Notes: a model not told the origin generated them from the sequence alone. 64,000 nucleotides of DNA from Oribacterium sp. KHPX15 (GCF_900107835.1 NZ_FNRG01000019.1:1-64000); one strand, 5' to 3'. Shown: positions 9,424-18,332, numbered from the stretch's first letter. Numbers and translations: made by a program.

Positions 9424-9437
9424 TGGAAAGGTTTCCA
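9424..9437 (-). promoter_or_regulatory. Operator copy 1 before the sugar ABC operon
   Basis: TGGAAAGGTTTCCA, six-base arms around GG, the exact reverse complement of the site 34 bp away. It lies in the 5' leader at about +49 relative to the predicted promoter. Confidence 0.6.
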
Positions 9438-9457
9438 TGTATTTCCAAAAAATAATG

Positions 9458-9471
9458 TGGAAACCTTTCCA
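9458..9471 (-). promoter_or_regulatory. Operator copy 2 before the sugar ABC operon
   Basis: TGGAAACCTTTCCA, extended by one more pair to GTGGAAA...TTTCCAC. The centre is about +15 from the predicted start of transcription, so a bound repressor would block elongation. Two identical sites 34 bp apart, close to three helical turns, suggest cooperative binding by a LacI-family dimer or tetramer. Confidence 0.6.
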
Positions 9472-9485
9472 CTTCTCTTGAATGC

Positions 9486-9514
9486 ATATTACCGCTTTAG
9501 CTTTCTCTCGTCAA
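9486..9514 (-). promoter_or_regulatory. Sigma-70-type promoter of the sugar ABC operon
   Basis: On the minus strand TTGACG (9514-9509), a 17-base spacer and TAATAT (9491-9486). Transcription would start near 9479, just upstream of the two palindromic operators. Confidence 0.65.
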
Positions 9515-9606
9515 TAGGAAAGTGTAATTCTATAACATTGTGACAAATATAAGGGAAGAAATTAGGCAAAATGCTCCATACTTAGTAGTCGAACATTTTG
9601 ATAACG

Positions 9607-9658
9607 GAAAACCACCGGGGACGGTTCTCGACGTCGAGAACCGTCCCCGGTGGTTTTC
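9607..9658 (-). repeat. Perfect 52-bp palindrome, terminator-like
   Basis: Twenty-six-base arms meet with no spacer at GACGTC; the arms read CCACCGGGGACGGTTCTC outward from AAAA. It directly follows the stop of the PPDK-like gene at 9661 and would form a very stable hairpin ending in TTTT. It belongs to a loose family of CCACYGGGRACGG elements in this window (29000, 46453, 51565). Confidence 0.7.
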
Positions 9659-9660
9659 GT

Positions 9661-12237
9661 TCAGACATAACAGGTTATGAGCAAATGTTCCCCGGCGACA
9701 TCATTGTAAACTTTACAGCTGCCTTCCGGCATTTCATATACATGGACTATGTCCCAAAGCTTTTCGTTTTCCTCAAATTCCCTCACCAAGTCCTTATTCT
9801 TTGAGAGTTTCTCCGGAACAAAATGCAGAGTCTTTTCATTCTGGAATACGGCGGTGTAAAGTATCTCGGCTTCCACCAGATCCTGGAAGATATGACTTCC
9901 GTATGAAAGCTCAGGATTGTAGCCTGCTTTTGATTCCTCTGTTTCGCATATTATCTCATAGGCACTTATATCGGAAAATGCCGTGGGAACTCCGAGTTCT
10001 GGAGAGGATGTACCCACTCTTCCCGGAACTATCAGCATCATATGCTTATTCTGATCCCGGTAATTCCAGTTGATCTTTCTTATCAGCTTAGCCACAAGAT
10101 GCTTTTCGCTGTAGGGCATGGTGTAATATTTAACCGGGTCGACGTAGACTATCAGATCAAGTTCGGTTGCCTTACACATGCCCATGGAAGAACCTTTGCT
10201 TTCAAGCAGGATGTTCTCCTCCGGAATGCCCGGCGGGATTATGGTTCCTGCTTCACTCTTCTGTACCTGGAGTGGTCTGCATTGAAGAAGGTCAATGGAA
10301 TACTCCCCGCTTTCAGAAATATTGATGGTGAATTCCGTATCCACAGGATAATCATATTCCTCCTGAATACTGCTAAGCATCCGCTTCATCTGTGACATCA
10401 GAGTTTCGTTTGCTACAAGTCCTTTACAAGAAATAAATTCTACATCCCGGTCTTTTCCTATCTCCCTAAGTCTTCGTTCCGCGTCATAATCATGCTCCAA
10501 AAGAATCTTATGAAGATACTTCGGGATATCCGGCAGAATATCATAGAGAGTAAGCTTTTTTAATGCTTTCTCCGACATGTCGATGACTTCGGCCTTACCC
10601 TGTGAGAATTTATGCTTGTCTGCCGATGATGAATAGTTGGACTTTTCCGGCATATCCAGATTCACGATCCTTGGATAGGAGCCTTCTGTCCTGTCCACTG
10701 CTGAGGTTCCCAGACCCATAACAAGCCTGAGCATTCCGGCTGAGGGATCCGAATCCTTCATTACACGATAAGGGCTGAAGGAATAGCCCACACCTGCTGC
10801 ACAGGGCATATAGAAGGATCCGTAATATGATCCCGATACCCTCTGAATAAGAAGTGCCATCTGTTCATCCCTTTTGTCAAGTCCGCGGCGCTTACGGTAA
10901 TCAAGTGCCGAAAGCCTCATGGAGCTTGCGTACACCACCTTTATGGCATGTTCGAATTCATCCAGGCGCTCTTCAAGACTGCCTCTGTTCACACAAAATA
11001 CCGATTCATACTTCCCGGCGAAGGCATTACCAAATCCATCCTCCAGGATACTGCTGGACCTGATAATGTAGGGATCCTGACCGTAGTACTCGATGATACG
11101 GACAAATTTTTCCCGCATAACTTCGGCAAAGCTTCCGTTCAATATCTTGTCCGCAAATTCCGGAGCAAGCTCGAAGTACCCTTCTTCCGTACGCTGATTC
11201 ACTCTCAGATCCCAGAGATTATTGTCCACTATGTAGGTATAGTACACATCCGATCCCACATAGAAGGAATCATGCGGTTCCAGGACATCACTTATATCCG
11301 GTTCCTTGTTTTTTATAATGGCTCTGGCCAGCAGCATTCCACAGGCTTTTCCACCGATCATACCGGTACCGATCATGTGATCTCTTACTGCAAAATAATC
11401 ATCAGGAGAAAAATGCTTTTTGACCATAAGTCGCATTTTTTCATCGCGAGTCATCATGATATTGCACATCCTTGAGCAATCCTCTGTAACATCCGATCCG
11501 CTTTCTTTTTTCAGCTTAACAAGATTAAAAAATCTGTCCCAGGAATCTGAATACTGTTCTTCTGCAGAACGCTGAGCCTGCCCCAGGGCATGATAAAACC
11601 TGCTGGATTTCACTCCGTCAAGTATAGGCCTGAATTCGCTTGTGGCCGGGTCATAGGTGTGAGGCAGAAACATTGTCTCCGAATTCCTGTTCCAGACCTT
11701 TTCGGGACGGACATATATGTTTTTACTGTCCGAATAAACATCAAAGAAAAGCTGGGTGGTATCGAGGATCTTGTTGATGGCCTGAACTGAGTGCTTTCCT
11801 CTTATTATGGGAAAAAATGCCACCGTATCCAGGATAAAGAGGAAGGGACAGGTTACCCTAAAAAAATTGCCCATCATAAGATCCGTTGCCCAGGCAGCCT
11901 GAAGTTCGGAAAGACAGTCAAAGACATAGAAGGCATCCTTTCCTTCCTGCTTTATGTAATTATGTATGTCCACTGTGAAGGTTTCAAATCTGTGGGAAAG
12001 GGGCACCGTTATGGTTTTTATCTCCGGTCTGTCTTCCAGGAGTGGCTCGTGACTCGCAAATCTGAAATAAATAATGTTACGCCTGTCCTCTATCGCCTGT
12101 TTTATAAAAGGCTCCATAAACAGTTTGAACTGGGATAATTCAGAAACCCGCCATACCACATTATCGCCCATACGAATATTATCAAGTGCCTGATCCATCT
12201 CCTGGATTCCGCTTTTTACTCTGTCAAAAGAAGCCAT
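9661..12237 (-). CDS. PEP synthase / PPDK-like ATP-grasp protein lacking the phospho-histidine domain
   Basis: An 858-residue protein. The central part (about 290-640) matches the pyruvate phosphate dikinase nucleotide-binding domain: IGGKACGM, IIRSSSILEDGFGNAFAGKY and a later CRPLQVQ segment typical of the domain end. The first 250 residues resemble the RecA/KaiC-like region found in some such proteins, but I see no Walker A motif. No TGG..HAA swivelling histidine motif and no PEP-binding barrel are present, so it is not a complete PEP synthase; a phosphotransfer or regulatory role is possible. The ATG at 12237 has AAAGGAGA five bases upstream. The gene stands alone, with a terminator-like hairpin in its leader and a 52-bp palindrome after its stop. 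Confidence 0.75.
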   Translation of the reverse strand: MASFDRVKSGIQEMDQALDNIRMGDNVVWRVSELSQFKLFMEPFIKQAIEDRRNIIYFRFASHEPLLEDRPEIKTITVPLSHRFETFTVDIHNYIKQEGKDAFYVFDCLSELQAAWATDLMMGNFFRVTCPFLFILDTVAFFPIIRGKHSVQAINKILDTTQLFFDVYSDSKNIYVRPEKVWNRNSETMFLPHTYDPATSEFRPILDGVKSSRFYHALGQAQRSAEEQYSDSWDRFFNLVKLKKESGSDVTEDCSRMCNIMMTRDEKMRLMVKKHFSPDDYFAVRDHMIGTGMIGGKACGMLLARAIIKNKEPDISDVLEPHDSFYVGSDVYYTYIVDNNLWDLRVNQRTEEGYFELAPEFADKILNGSFAEVMREKFVRIIEYYGQDPYIIRSSSILEDGFGNAFAGKYESVFCVNRGSLEERLDEFEHAIKVVYASSMRLSALDYRKRRGLDKRDEQMALLIQRVSGSYYGSFYMPCAAGVGYSFSPYRVMKDSDPSAGMLRLVMGLGTSAVDRTEGSYPRIVNLDMPEKSNYSSSADKHKFSQGKAEVIDMSEKALKKLTLYDILPDIPKYLHKILLEHDYDAERRLREIGKDRDVEFISCKGLVANETLMSQMKRMLSSIQEEYDYPVDTEFTINISESGEYSIDLLQCRPLQVQKSEAGTIIPPGIPEENILLESKGSSMGMCKATELDLIVYVDPVKYYTMPYSEKHLVAKLIRKINWNYRDQNKHMMLIVPGRVGTSSPELGVPTAFSDISAYEIICETEESKAGYNPELSYGSHIFQDLVEAEILYTAVFQNEKTLHFVPEKLSKNKDLVREFEENEKLWDIVHVYEMPEGSCKVYNDVAGEHLLITCYV

Positions 12238-12258
12238 GGTTTCTCCTTTCGTATATAC

Positions 12259-12297
12259 AAAAAGACGCCTCATCCCGACAGGATGAAACGTCTTTGT
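12259..12297 (-). promoter_or_regulatory. Terminator-like hairpin in the leader of the PPDK-like gene
   Basis: On the minus strand AGACG...CATCC-tgtcg-GGATG...CGTCT is followed by TTTTTG, ending only about 20 bases before the ribosome site. The position fits a transcription attenuator. It could instead terminate an upstream transcript, but no minus-strand gene lies just upstream. Confidence 0.45.
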
Positions 12298-12574
12298 TTC
12301 CTCTGCTTATTTATATATCCATCTTAACATTTTGCATAAGCTGACGCAACGATGTCTTCCTTTGTAAGATCAGACAGTACCCAGAATGATCAAGGTATAT
12401 GTACAATCCCATATATGGATGTGAAGATCATCGTCATAATGGATGGTCTTGTAAAGCAGTTTATTCTTTTTTCACAGAATACAAAACTCTGATATAATAG
12501 TAATGATATTTTTAAACGTACAATTTTATATAAGCAAACCTAAAAATCGTTAATACTTTGCCGGGTAAGATATA
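12298..12574. other. Divergent intergenic region between PPDK-like and GGDEF genes
   Basis: No gene is visible. It holds the promoter of the GGDEF gene at 12471-12498 and presumably that of the PPDK-like gene. Nothing else is recognised. Confidence 0.5.
12471..12498 (+). promoter_or_regulatory. Promoter of the GGDEF gene
   Basis: TTCACA, a 16-base spacer and a consensus TATAAT at 12493-12498, about 77 bases before the GGDEF start. Confidence 0.5.
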
Positions 12575-13720
12575 ATGATGAACGAATATGCAATTCTATA
12601 TTTGGAAATAAACATCTTTTCACTGGTGCTCATTGGAATCATTCTTTTAAAGACCAGGGGACTTTCACAAATGGTGGCACAGAGTAATTTTGCCATGTCC
12701 ATAATTGCCGAAATGGTATTCTTTGTTTCGGATACTCTGTTTGTGCTGGTAAATGAAGGGGTCCTTCCGGGTGGTAAACCAGTGATGATGGCATGCAAGG
12801 AGGTTTATTTTCTTGCAACTGCGGCTATGTGCTTTTTCTGGTTTATTTATTTCGAATATCTCAGGGAAACGAGGTTTGTAAAAAGAAGAAGATACGTCTT
12901 ATATTCTACCTCAATACTTTGGCTGATGGTGATTGCACTCCTGGCAAATCTTTTTAACCATTCCCTATTCTATATAGATGAAAGCGGAGTATATCGCAGA
13001 GGACCTTTCTTTATCCTCACATACATACTCTCTTATTCCTACGTCCTGATAGCTTTCATCAGAGTCATGATAAACCTGAAAAGAGACACAGAAGCAACCA
13101 ATAAAGATTTGCTTATTAGGCTGGCATTTTTTCCGTTATTTCCGGGAATATCAGGTGTACTACAGTTTATATACCCAAGACTACCGATTGCATGTGCGAC
13201 AATATCAATCACTACACTATATTTATATCTCACATGGGTTGACCAGTTAATATCTCTTGATCCCCTGACAGGGCTCAATAACCGTAAGCAGCTTACGCAC
13301 ACGTTTAATAACCTTTCAAAGAGCCATGAAGACCAAGATAAGATCAGACTTTATCTCATAGATGTCAATCACTTCAAGCAGATCAACGATACTTATGGAC
13401 ATTTACAAGGTGATAATGCACTTAAGATCATTGCAGAAGCACTAAAGGCTGCCTGTAAAGGGGCAAACAGGGGAACTGTCATTGCAAGATACGGCGGAGA
13501 TGAATTTGTTATTCTTGTCTCAGAAAATAACAACGATGAAACTATAGATCTTAAGGAGAGAATAAAGGAAAAGCTCAAAGAGTTCTCTAAAAAAAAGAGT
13601 GTGCCCTTTGAGCTTACCGTCAGCGTCGGATCTGCATGTTCAGACAATGGTGACAGCCTGAAGGATCTGATATTAAAAGCTGATAAAGCCATGTACATGG
13701 AAAAGAAGAAATATCACTGA
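12575..13720 (+). CDS. Membrane diguanylate cyclase (GGDEF)
   Basis: A 381-residue protein with six or seven membrane helices in residues 1-225 and a C-terminal GGDEF domain (about 226-381) that would make cyclic di-GMP from two GTP. The active site is intact: DPLTGLNNR at the domain entry, DVNHFKQINDTYGH for metal and guanine binding, and RYGGDEF. The RxxD inhibitory site that usually precedes GGDEF is absent, so product inhibition at that site is not expected. A weak GGGTAAG precedes two adjacent ATGs. It has the same architecture as the gene at 44016-45200. Confidence 0.9.
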   Translation: MMNEYAILYLEINIFSLVLIGIILLKTRGLSQMVAQSNFAMSIIAEMVFFVSDTLFVLVNEGVLPGGKPVMMACKEVYFLATAAMCFFWFIYFEYLRETRFVKRRRYVLYSTSILWLMVIALLANLFNHSLFYIDESGVYRRGPFFILTYILSYSYVLIAFIRVMINLKRDTEATNKDLLIRLAFFPLFPGISGVLQFIYPRLPIACATISITTLYLYLTWVDQLISLDPLTGLNNRKQLTHTFNNLSKSHEDQDKIRLYLIDVNHFKQINDTYGHLQGDNALKIIAEALKAACKGANRGTVIARYGGDEFVILVSENNNDETIDLKERIKEKLKEFSKKKSVPFELTVSVGSACSDNGDSLKDLILKADKAMYMEKKKYH

Positions 13721-13744
13721 CCACTTCACTGTTGCATACAAAAA

Positions 13745-13778
13745 CAGGGAGGATTCTTTCAGACGAGAATCCTCCCTG
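13745..13778. terminator. Bidirectional terminator
   Basis: Perfect 13-bp stem CAGGGAGGATTCT / AGAATCCTCCCTG with an eight-base loop, flanked by A-rich and T-rich sequence, between the convergent GGDEF and esterase genes. Confidence 0.8.
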
Positions 13779-13818
13779 CTTAAATGTCATTTCTTTTAAC
13801 GGAAGATCAATATCTTGT

Positions 13819-14742
13819 TTAATACTTCCAGTGTTTAGGATGTTTTACTTCTTCTACCATATCGAAATATAGCTTTTCGGCTTCTCCGAAGATACCCACA
13901 CGACGTGTAAGGAAACCGTGTCTTGTGCCGAGAAGACGCTTGCATGTCACAGATACTCCTGCCTGAATAAGCATTGCCGCAAACTTCTCTCCCTCAGGTC
14001 CCAGACTGTCGGTTCCTCCGGTGCAGACAAGGAACGGGTTAAGACCTACAAGCAGTTCCTGCTTGGCATATACAGGTGAAACCCTCCAGTTAGTTCTGTC
14101 TTCTCCACCGGCATACCATTCATTATAAAGAAGACCTCTCTTCTGAAGTTCGATGGATTCCGGAGTTGCATCAGGTCCCAGCTTTGATACAGGATCTGCA
14201 GCAAGGTCAAGCGGGGGATACGCCAGACAGGTGCGGCAGATCTTGAAATCAGGATTTTCTCCCTTTAACTCTTTTTCATGATTCATAAGAGTAATAACGG
14301 TTGCCATGTTCGCTCCTGCGCTGGCACCGCTCAGGATGATACGTTCAGGATCAATGTCAAACTCCTCAGCATGCTCGTATACATACTTCACTACAGCATA
14401 ACCTTCATTAACAGCATAAGGATATGCCTTCTCAGGAGCCGGTTTGTAATCCACGTCTATAAGCAGACATTTTGTGTTGTAAGCAACAACATGTGAATAG
14501 TTCACGTCCTGACCGCGGTAAGGTTTTACAAAACCACCTCCGTGAAGTCTTATGAGAACAGGTCCTTTGGACTCCATGCCCTCGGGTTCATAAATATAAA
14601 CCTTTACAGCCTCTTCACCTTCACGGGGAATCATTTTTTCATAGGTTCTTTTCAAAGGAAACTCTTTAATAAGTTCCCGGTCCGGTTCAAGACCATGAGC
14701 TCCTTCTCTTAATTTGCTTAATGCATCGTTATTCTCACTCAT
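13819..14742 (-). CDS. Alpha/beta hydrolase, HSL-family esterase
   Basis: A 307-residue alpha/beta hydrolase of the hormone-sensitive-lipase type, likely a carboxylesterase or acetyl esterase. HGGGF (67-71) forms the oxyanion hole, GASAG holds nucleophile S141, D245 lies in TGGTDS and H275 in TRHGF, completing the triad. There is no signal peptide. GGAG precedes the ATG. It follows the anion transporter by 36 bases and is inferred to be co-transcribed with it, so the ester substrate may be related to the transported acid. Confidence 0.87.
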   Translation of the reverse strand: MSENNDALSKLREGAHGLEPDRELIKEFPLKRTYEKMIPREGEEAVKVYIYEPEGMESKGPVLIRLHGGGFVKPYRGQDVNYSHVVAYNTKCLLIDVDYKPAPEKAYPYAVNEGYAVVKYVYEHAEEFDIDPERIILSGASAGANMATVITLMNHEKELKGENPDFKICRTCLAYPPLDLAADPVSKLGPDATPESIELQKRGLLYNEWYAGGEDRTNWRVSPVYAKQELLVGLNPFLVCTGGTDSLGPEGEKFAAMLIQAGVSVTCKRLLGTRHGFLTRRVGIFGEAEKLYFDMVEEVKHPKHWKY

Positions 14743-14778
14743 TAGTTTCTCTCCTCTGTTAATGCTTTTATCTGATCA

Positions 14779-16068
14779 TCAGATAACAGGGAACACTGTC
14801 ATTGTCCATAATACCGAAATAACACATCCCAAAGCTGCAAATAATGCACCATGTTTTATCATATACGGAATGTCATATCCGCCGAGTCCCATGATATAAG
14901 GTGTAGCTGAAGTTGACATCGGTGTCATAAATGCTGTAAGGCAGGCTGCCTGAATAAGGATCATAAGTCCTACCGGATTTCCTCCCATGGCCGCACAGGT
15001 TGCGATGGCTATTGGGTGGAATATAAGCATTGTTCCTCTGTTTGACATAAACTGTGTAAGAATAAACGGAAGTACAAAGAAAATAAATCCTAAAAGGTAA
15101 TTGCTGTTTCCGAGGCTGGCTACAAATCCTGAGATAATGCTTCCGATGAACTCACCTGCGCCTGTGGCTGAAAGTGCTCCGGCGATTGCATTGGAACCAA
15201 CGATAAGAAAAAGGATTCCAAGTGGAAGTGACTTTCCGGCTTCCTTAGGATTAAGTACATTTGTAAGTATCATGAGAAGTGCGCCGATAACTGTTATTGC
15301 CCAGCTGTCGAGACCAAGCTGATCACTGAACATAAGAGCAAGCGCATCACCGAAGAAAATTAAAATCGATGCGTACTCCTGGAACTTTGTGAGTGTTGAC
15401 TCTCCCATCTTCTTAAGCGCCATATCCTGAACCTCTACAGGTGACTCTGAAGGAAGACCCTTGATACAGAAGATACCGAAATAAACGATGGAAAGAATGA
15501 GCATGGGAAGTCTTGCCTTCATAGGATCTGCAAGGCTAACCATAAAGTCAGTATAGCCATAAGACTCAAGGTAACCGTTAAGCTCAGCTGCAACTGTCGC
15601 TCCGGCACCAACGGGAAGAATACAGCAGGTTGAGATAATTGCTATACCTACAGGGAAAAGTACCTTTGTTGTAGGAACTCCCATTTCGGTTGCTGTTGCC
15701 ATAAGCATCGGTGCAACGATTGAAAATACTACAACCGGGCTCTGAATGAACTGGGAAAGGATAACTCCGATCACAACATAACCAAGTACCATTTTGGTTA
15801 TGCTTCCCTTGGAAAGATTTGAAATACTCTTTGCAAGATTGATGCAGAACTGGGTTTTATTAAAACCGGCAGCTACAACACACATGCCTCCAACCATGAT
15901 AACATTGGAATTGGCGAAGTAACTAAGTGCTTTTTTTGCCTCAAGGCATCCTGTCAGGGTCATAAGCATCATTGATGTTAATGCTATGACCGCAAGGCTG
16001 TACTTACCACTGCAATAGCCTATGATGGTGAGTACGAAAATAATGAAACAGATCGTTAACAGACTCAT
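14779..16068 (-). CDS. SLC13/DASS-type anion permease
   Basis: A 429-residue protein with about 11-12 hydrophobic helices, of the divalent anion:sodium symporter/SLC13-like group that imports dicarboxylates or sulfate. Features include the two re-entrant-type regions rich in small residues (SQFIQSPVVVFSIVAP-like near residue 105 and NRGTMLIFHPIAIATC-like near 345) and the repeated topology of the family. A strong GGAGGG precedes the ATG. It is the first gene of a two-gene unit with the esterase and is divergent from a LysR regulator, which suggests substrate-induced control. The specific substrate cannot be read. Confidence 0.8.
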   Translation of the reverse strand: MSLLTICFIIFVLTIIGYCSGKYSLAVIALTSMMLMTLTGCLEAKKALSYFANSNVIMVGGMCVVAAGFNKTQFCINLAKSISNLSKGSITKMVLGYVVIGVILSQFIQSPVVVFSIVAPMLMATATEMGVPTTKVLFPVGIAIISTCCILPVGAGATVAAELNGYLESYGYTDFMVSLADPMKARLPMLILSIVYFGIFCIKGLPSESPVEVQDMALKKMGESTLTKFQEYASILIFFGDALALMFSDQLGLDSWAITVIGALLMILTNVLNPKEAGKSLPLGILFLIVGSNAIAGALSATGAGEFIGSIISGFVASLGNSNYLLGFIFFVLPFILTQFMSNRGTMLIFHPIAIATCAAMGGNPVGLMILIQAACLTAFMTPMSTSATPYIMGLGGYDIPYMIKHGALFAALGCVISVLWTMTVFPVI

Positions 16069-16237
16069 AAGGTCCCTCCTTCTTGATGTCAGTCAGATAT
16101 GATGCGTTTTTCATCTGTACTGACTGCGCGCGTCCGGATTTCTTAAAAATCCTGTCGCATGCATTGCTTTTTTATCATCTGTCGCATACTATATATGAAC
16201 AAAGAATATTACACAAACGCATATATTTCATGTATAC

Positions 16238-16252
16238 ATTCCAAAATGGAAT
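16238..16252. promoter_or_regulatory. LysR-type operator candidate (T-N11-A)
   Basis: ATTCCA-AAA-TGGAAT is a perfect dyad that contains the T-N11-A signature of LysR regulators. It lies in the 264-bp divergent region between the anion permease and the LysR gene. A second dyad, ATGTATACAT at 16230-16239, abuts it. Confidence 0.5.
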
Positions 16253-16332
16253 ATTTAATCATAAGAGGGAATGTGCCTGTATTTTTTACTGCAGGTTACG
16301 CCCCCGACTGAAATGCGACAATGGAGAGTCTT

Positions 16333-17238
16333 ATGAACGTCCGTGACTATGAATACGTAATTAAGATAGCTGAAAATCAGAGCATAACAAAGGCTGCTGC
16401 CGCATTATATATAACGCAGTCAGCATTAACCAAATATCTTCAACGAATAGAGGACGAGATCGGTCTTCCTCTTTTCCTTCGTTCAGGTCACAAATTTCTT
16501 CTGACAGATGCCGGAAGAGAATATGTGGAAACCGGAAGAGTTATTCTGAAACTTGATCAGGATCTCATGCACAAATTAAACCAGGACGCTGATCTTCGCC
16601 AGAAGGAAGTACGGTTTGGGTTCGGAATGGGACGTGAACATTTTCTGTACACAAAAGTATTTCCAAGGTTCTTGAAAGAACATCCCGGGATAACCTTGAA
16701 AAATCATGCTGATTCAAGTCGTCACCTTAAAATGTATCTTGAGAACGGACTTCTGGATCTTGCACTCGTCACAAATCTGGATCCTGCTCCGGGATTTAAG
16801 TATATACCTGTAAAATCATGCTACCTCTCACTTTTGGTCCCGACGGATTCTTCTCTTATAAATAAAGCAGAAAATATCGAAGGATACCCTTTCCCGGTTG
16901 TTTCCCTTTCGGACTGTGCAGAAGAAACCTTTGTTTCTACAGATACGACAACCCATTCAGGTTCTTTCTCCGATAAATTATTGAATCAGTATTTACCCGA
17001 AGCCTATATTTCAATGGAGGTCAGTGACATACGCAGTCTTTTCAATGCAGTACGTGTTGGATTTGGCATTGCCATTACATTATCCTACGACTTCGTTGGG
17101 AAGGATTTATGCTATCTTTCCATAAAAGAGGCACAGCCAATAGAGGAAAACATCCAGCTGGTTTATCGTTCTGATCTGGCCATGTCCAAATCCATGAAAG
17201 ACCTCATAGATATTATTCTGGAAGCCGTGAAGGAATAA
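16333..17238 (+). CDS. LysR-family transcriptional regulator
   Basis: A 301-residue regulator. The winged helix-turn-helix occupies residues 1-60 (NQSITKAAAALYITQSAL then EIGLPLFLRSG), followed by the two-lobed effector-binding domain. I place the start at 16333, where GGAG lies six bases upstream, rather than at an in-frame ATG four codons earlier. It is divergent from the SLC13-like permease and esterase, the usual arrangement for a LysR activator and its target, and the dyad at 16238-16252 is a candidate binding site. Confidence 0.88.
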   Translation: MNVRDYEYVIKIAENQSITKAAAALYITQSALTKYLQRIEDEIGLPLFLRSGHKFLLTDAGREYVETGRVILKLDQDLMHKLNQDADLRQKEVRFGFGMGREHFLYTKVFPRFLKEHPGITLKNHADSSRHLKMYLENGLLDLALVTNLDPAPGFKYIPVKSCYLSLLVPTDSSLINKAENIEGYPFPVVSLSDCAEETFVSTDTTTHSGSFSDKLLNQYLPEAYISMEVSDIRSLFNAVRVGFGIAITLSYDFVGKDLCYLSIKEAQPIEENIQLVYRSDLAMSKSMKDLIDIILEAVKE

Positions 17239-17356
17239 CAGATGAATCATATCAGCTGCTTAAATAAAATACTTCAAAGCCAAAGGACTGATAGTGTGAA
17301 AATACTTTTCATTACTATTTATGTCACCTGCAAAATACGAAGGAATGGAGATTATT

Positions 17357-18220
17357 ATGAACTTGAAATATATCACAATTACCGGTCTTGATAATGAAAA
17401 TCTCGCAATTTTTTCTCAATATAACGAGGGACAATTGCTCCACTACAATGAACCGGATCTAGGGATTTTCATCGCCGAAAGTCCCAAAGTCATCTTCCGG
17501 GCTCTGGATGCCGGATATGAACCGATTTCTCTGCTTGTTGAAGGGAAAACCCTTGAGGGAAAAGAGACTTCCGAACTCATGGAAAAGCTCAGAGCATTGA
17601 CTGCTGATAATTCAGATGAGCTCCCCGTATATATCGGCGAAATGAATCTTCTTTCTCAGATTACCGGCTTCAAACTTACCCGCGGAGTCCTCTGTGCTAT
17701 GAAGAGACGGGTACTTCCGGATGTAACGGAACTCTGCAAGGATATGCGCCGCATAGCGATACTGGAAAATGTTGTCAATCCGACTAATGTCGGGGCTATC
17801 TTCAGATCTGCTGCCGCGCTGAATGTCGATGCCGTATTGCTTACTTCCGGCTGCAGCGATCCCTTGTACAGGCGTGCCGCCAGAGTCAGCATGGGAACCG
17901 TATTTCAGATTCCCTGGACCTATATACCTTCCGATAAAGGGAACCCCGGTGACTGGCCGGATGCCGGAATGAATCTTCTTAAAGAACTTGGATTCAAGAC
18001 TGCCGCTATGGCTCTTGTGGACCGGTCCGTAAACATTAACTATCCTCCACTGCTTGAAGAGCCAAAGCTCGCCATCATTTTCGGAAACGAGGGCGATGGT
18101 CTGATGGAAGAAACCCTTAAATCCAGTGACTATGTCATCAAAATCCCAATGTCCCACGGTGTGGATTCCCTTAATGTCGCAGCATCAAGTGCAGTGATCT
18201 TCTGGCAGCTGACACTTTAA
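17357..18220 (+). CDS. TrmH/SpoU-family RNA methyltransferase
   Basis: A 287-residue SPOUT methyltransferase that would transfer a methyl group from S-adenosylmethionine to a ribose 2'-OH in rRNA or tRNA. The three family motifs are present: NPTNVGAIFRSAAA (motif 1), LAIIFGNEGDGL (motif 2) and IPMSHGVDSLNVAASSAV (motif 3), forming the knotted cofactor site. The N-terminal 100 residues resemble a substrate-binding region. The ATG at 17357 has GGAG six bases upstream; longer frames lack a site. It appears to be a single-gene unit. Confidence 0.87.
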   Translation: MNLKYITITGLDNENLAIFSQYNEGQLLHYNEPDLGIFIAESPKVIFRALDAGYEPISLLVEGKTLEGKETSELMEKLRALTADNSDELPVYIGEMNLLSQITGFKLTRGVLCAMKRRVLPDVTELCKDMRRIAILENVVNPTNVGAIFRSAAALNVDAVLLTSGCSDPLYRRAARVSMGTVFQIPWTYIPSDKGNPGDWPDAGMNLLKELGFKTAAMALVDRSVNINYPPLLEEPKLAIIFGNEGDGLMEETLKSSDYVIKIPMSHGVDSLNVAASSAVIFWQLTL

Positions 18221-18224
18221 AATC

Positions 18225-18292
18225 CTTATACAAAACTTATACCCGGCTCGTACATATTTACACATAACTTATACGAAAAATGAGACTATATA
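18225..18292 (+). promoter_or_regulatory. Phased CTTATAC repeats and promoter before the potassium locus
   Basis: CTTATAC occurs at 18225, 18236 and 18268 with a degenerate CTCGTAC at 18247 and a weaker TATTTAC at 18255; the spacings are near 11 bp or its multiples, so the units lie on one face of the helix. A TATATA -10 follows at 18287-18292 and no -35 hexamer is recognisable. This is the layout expected for activation by an OmpR/PhoB-type regulator; the KdpE-like regulator encoded downstream is the obvious candidate. Confidence 0.55.
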
Positions 18293-18332
18293 AGTGTAGA
18301 AAAGACTCGCATAGTTACAAGAAGGTGATCTC

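Noticed and set aside
17612-18157. 181-codon minus-strand frame inside the TrmH-like gene
   Set aside because: All three SPOUT motifs are on the plus strand; the minus frame has no initiation signal.
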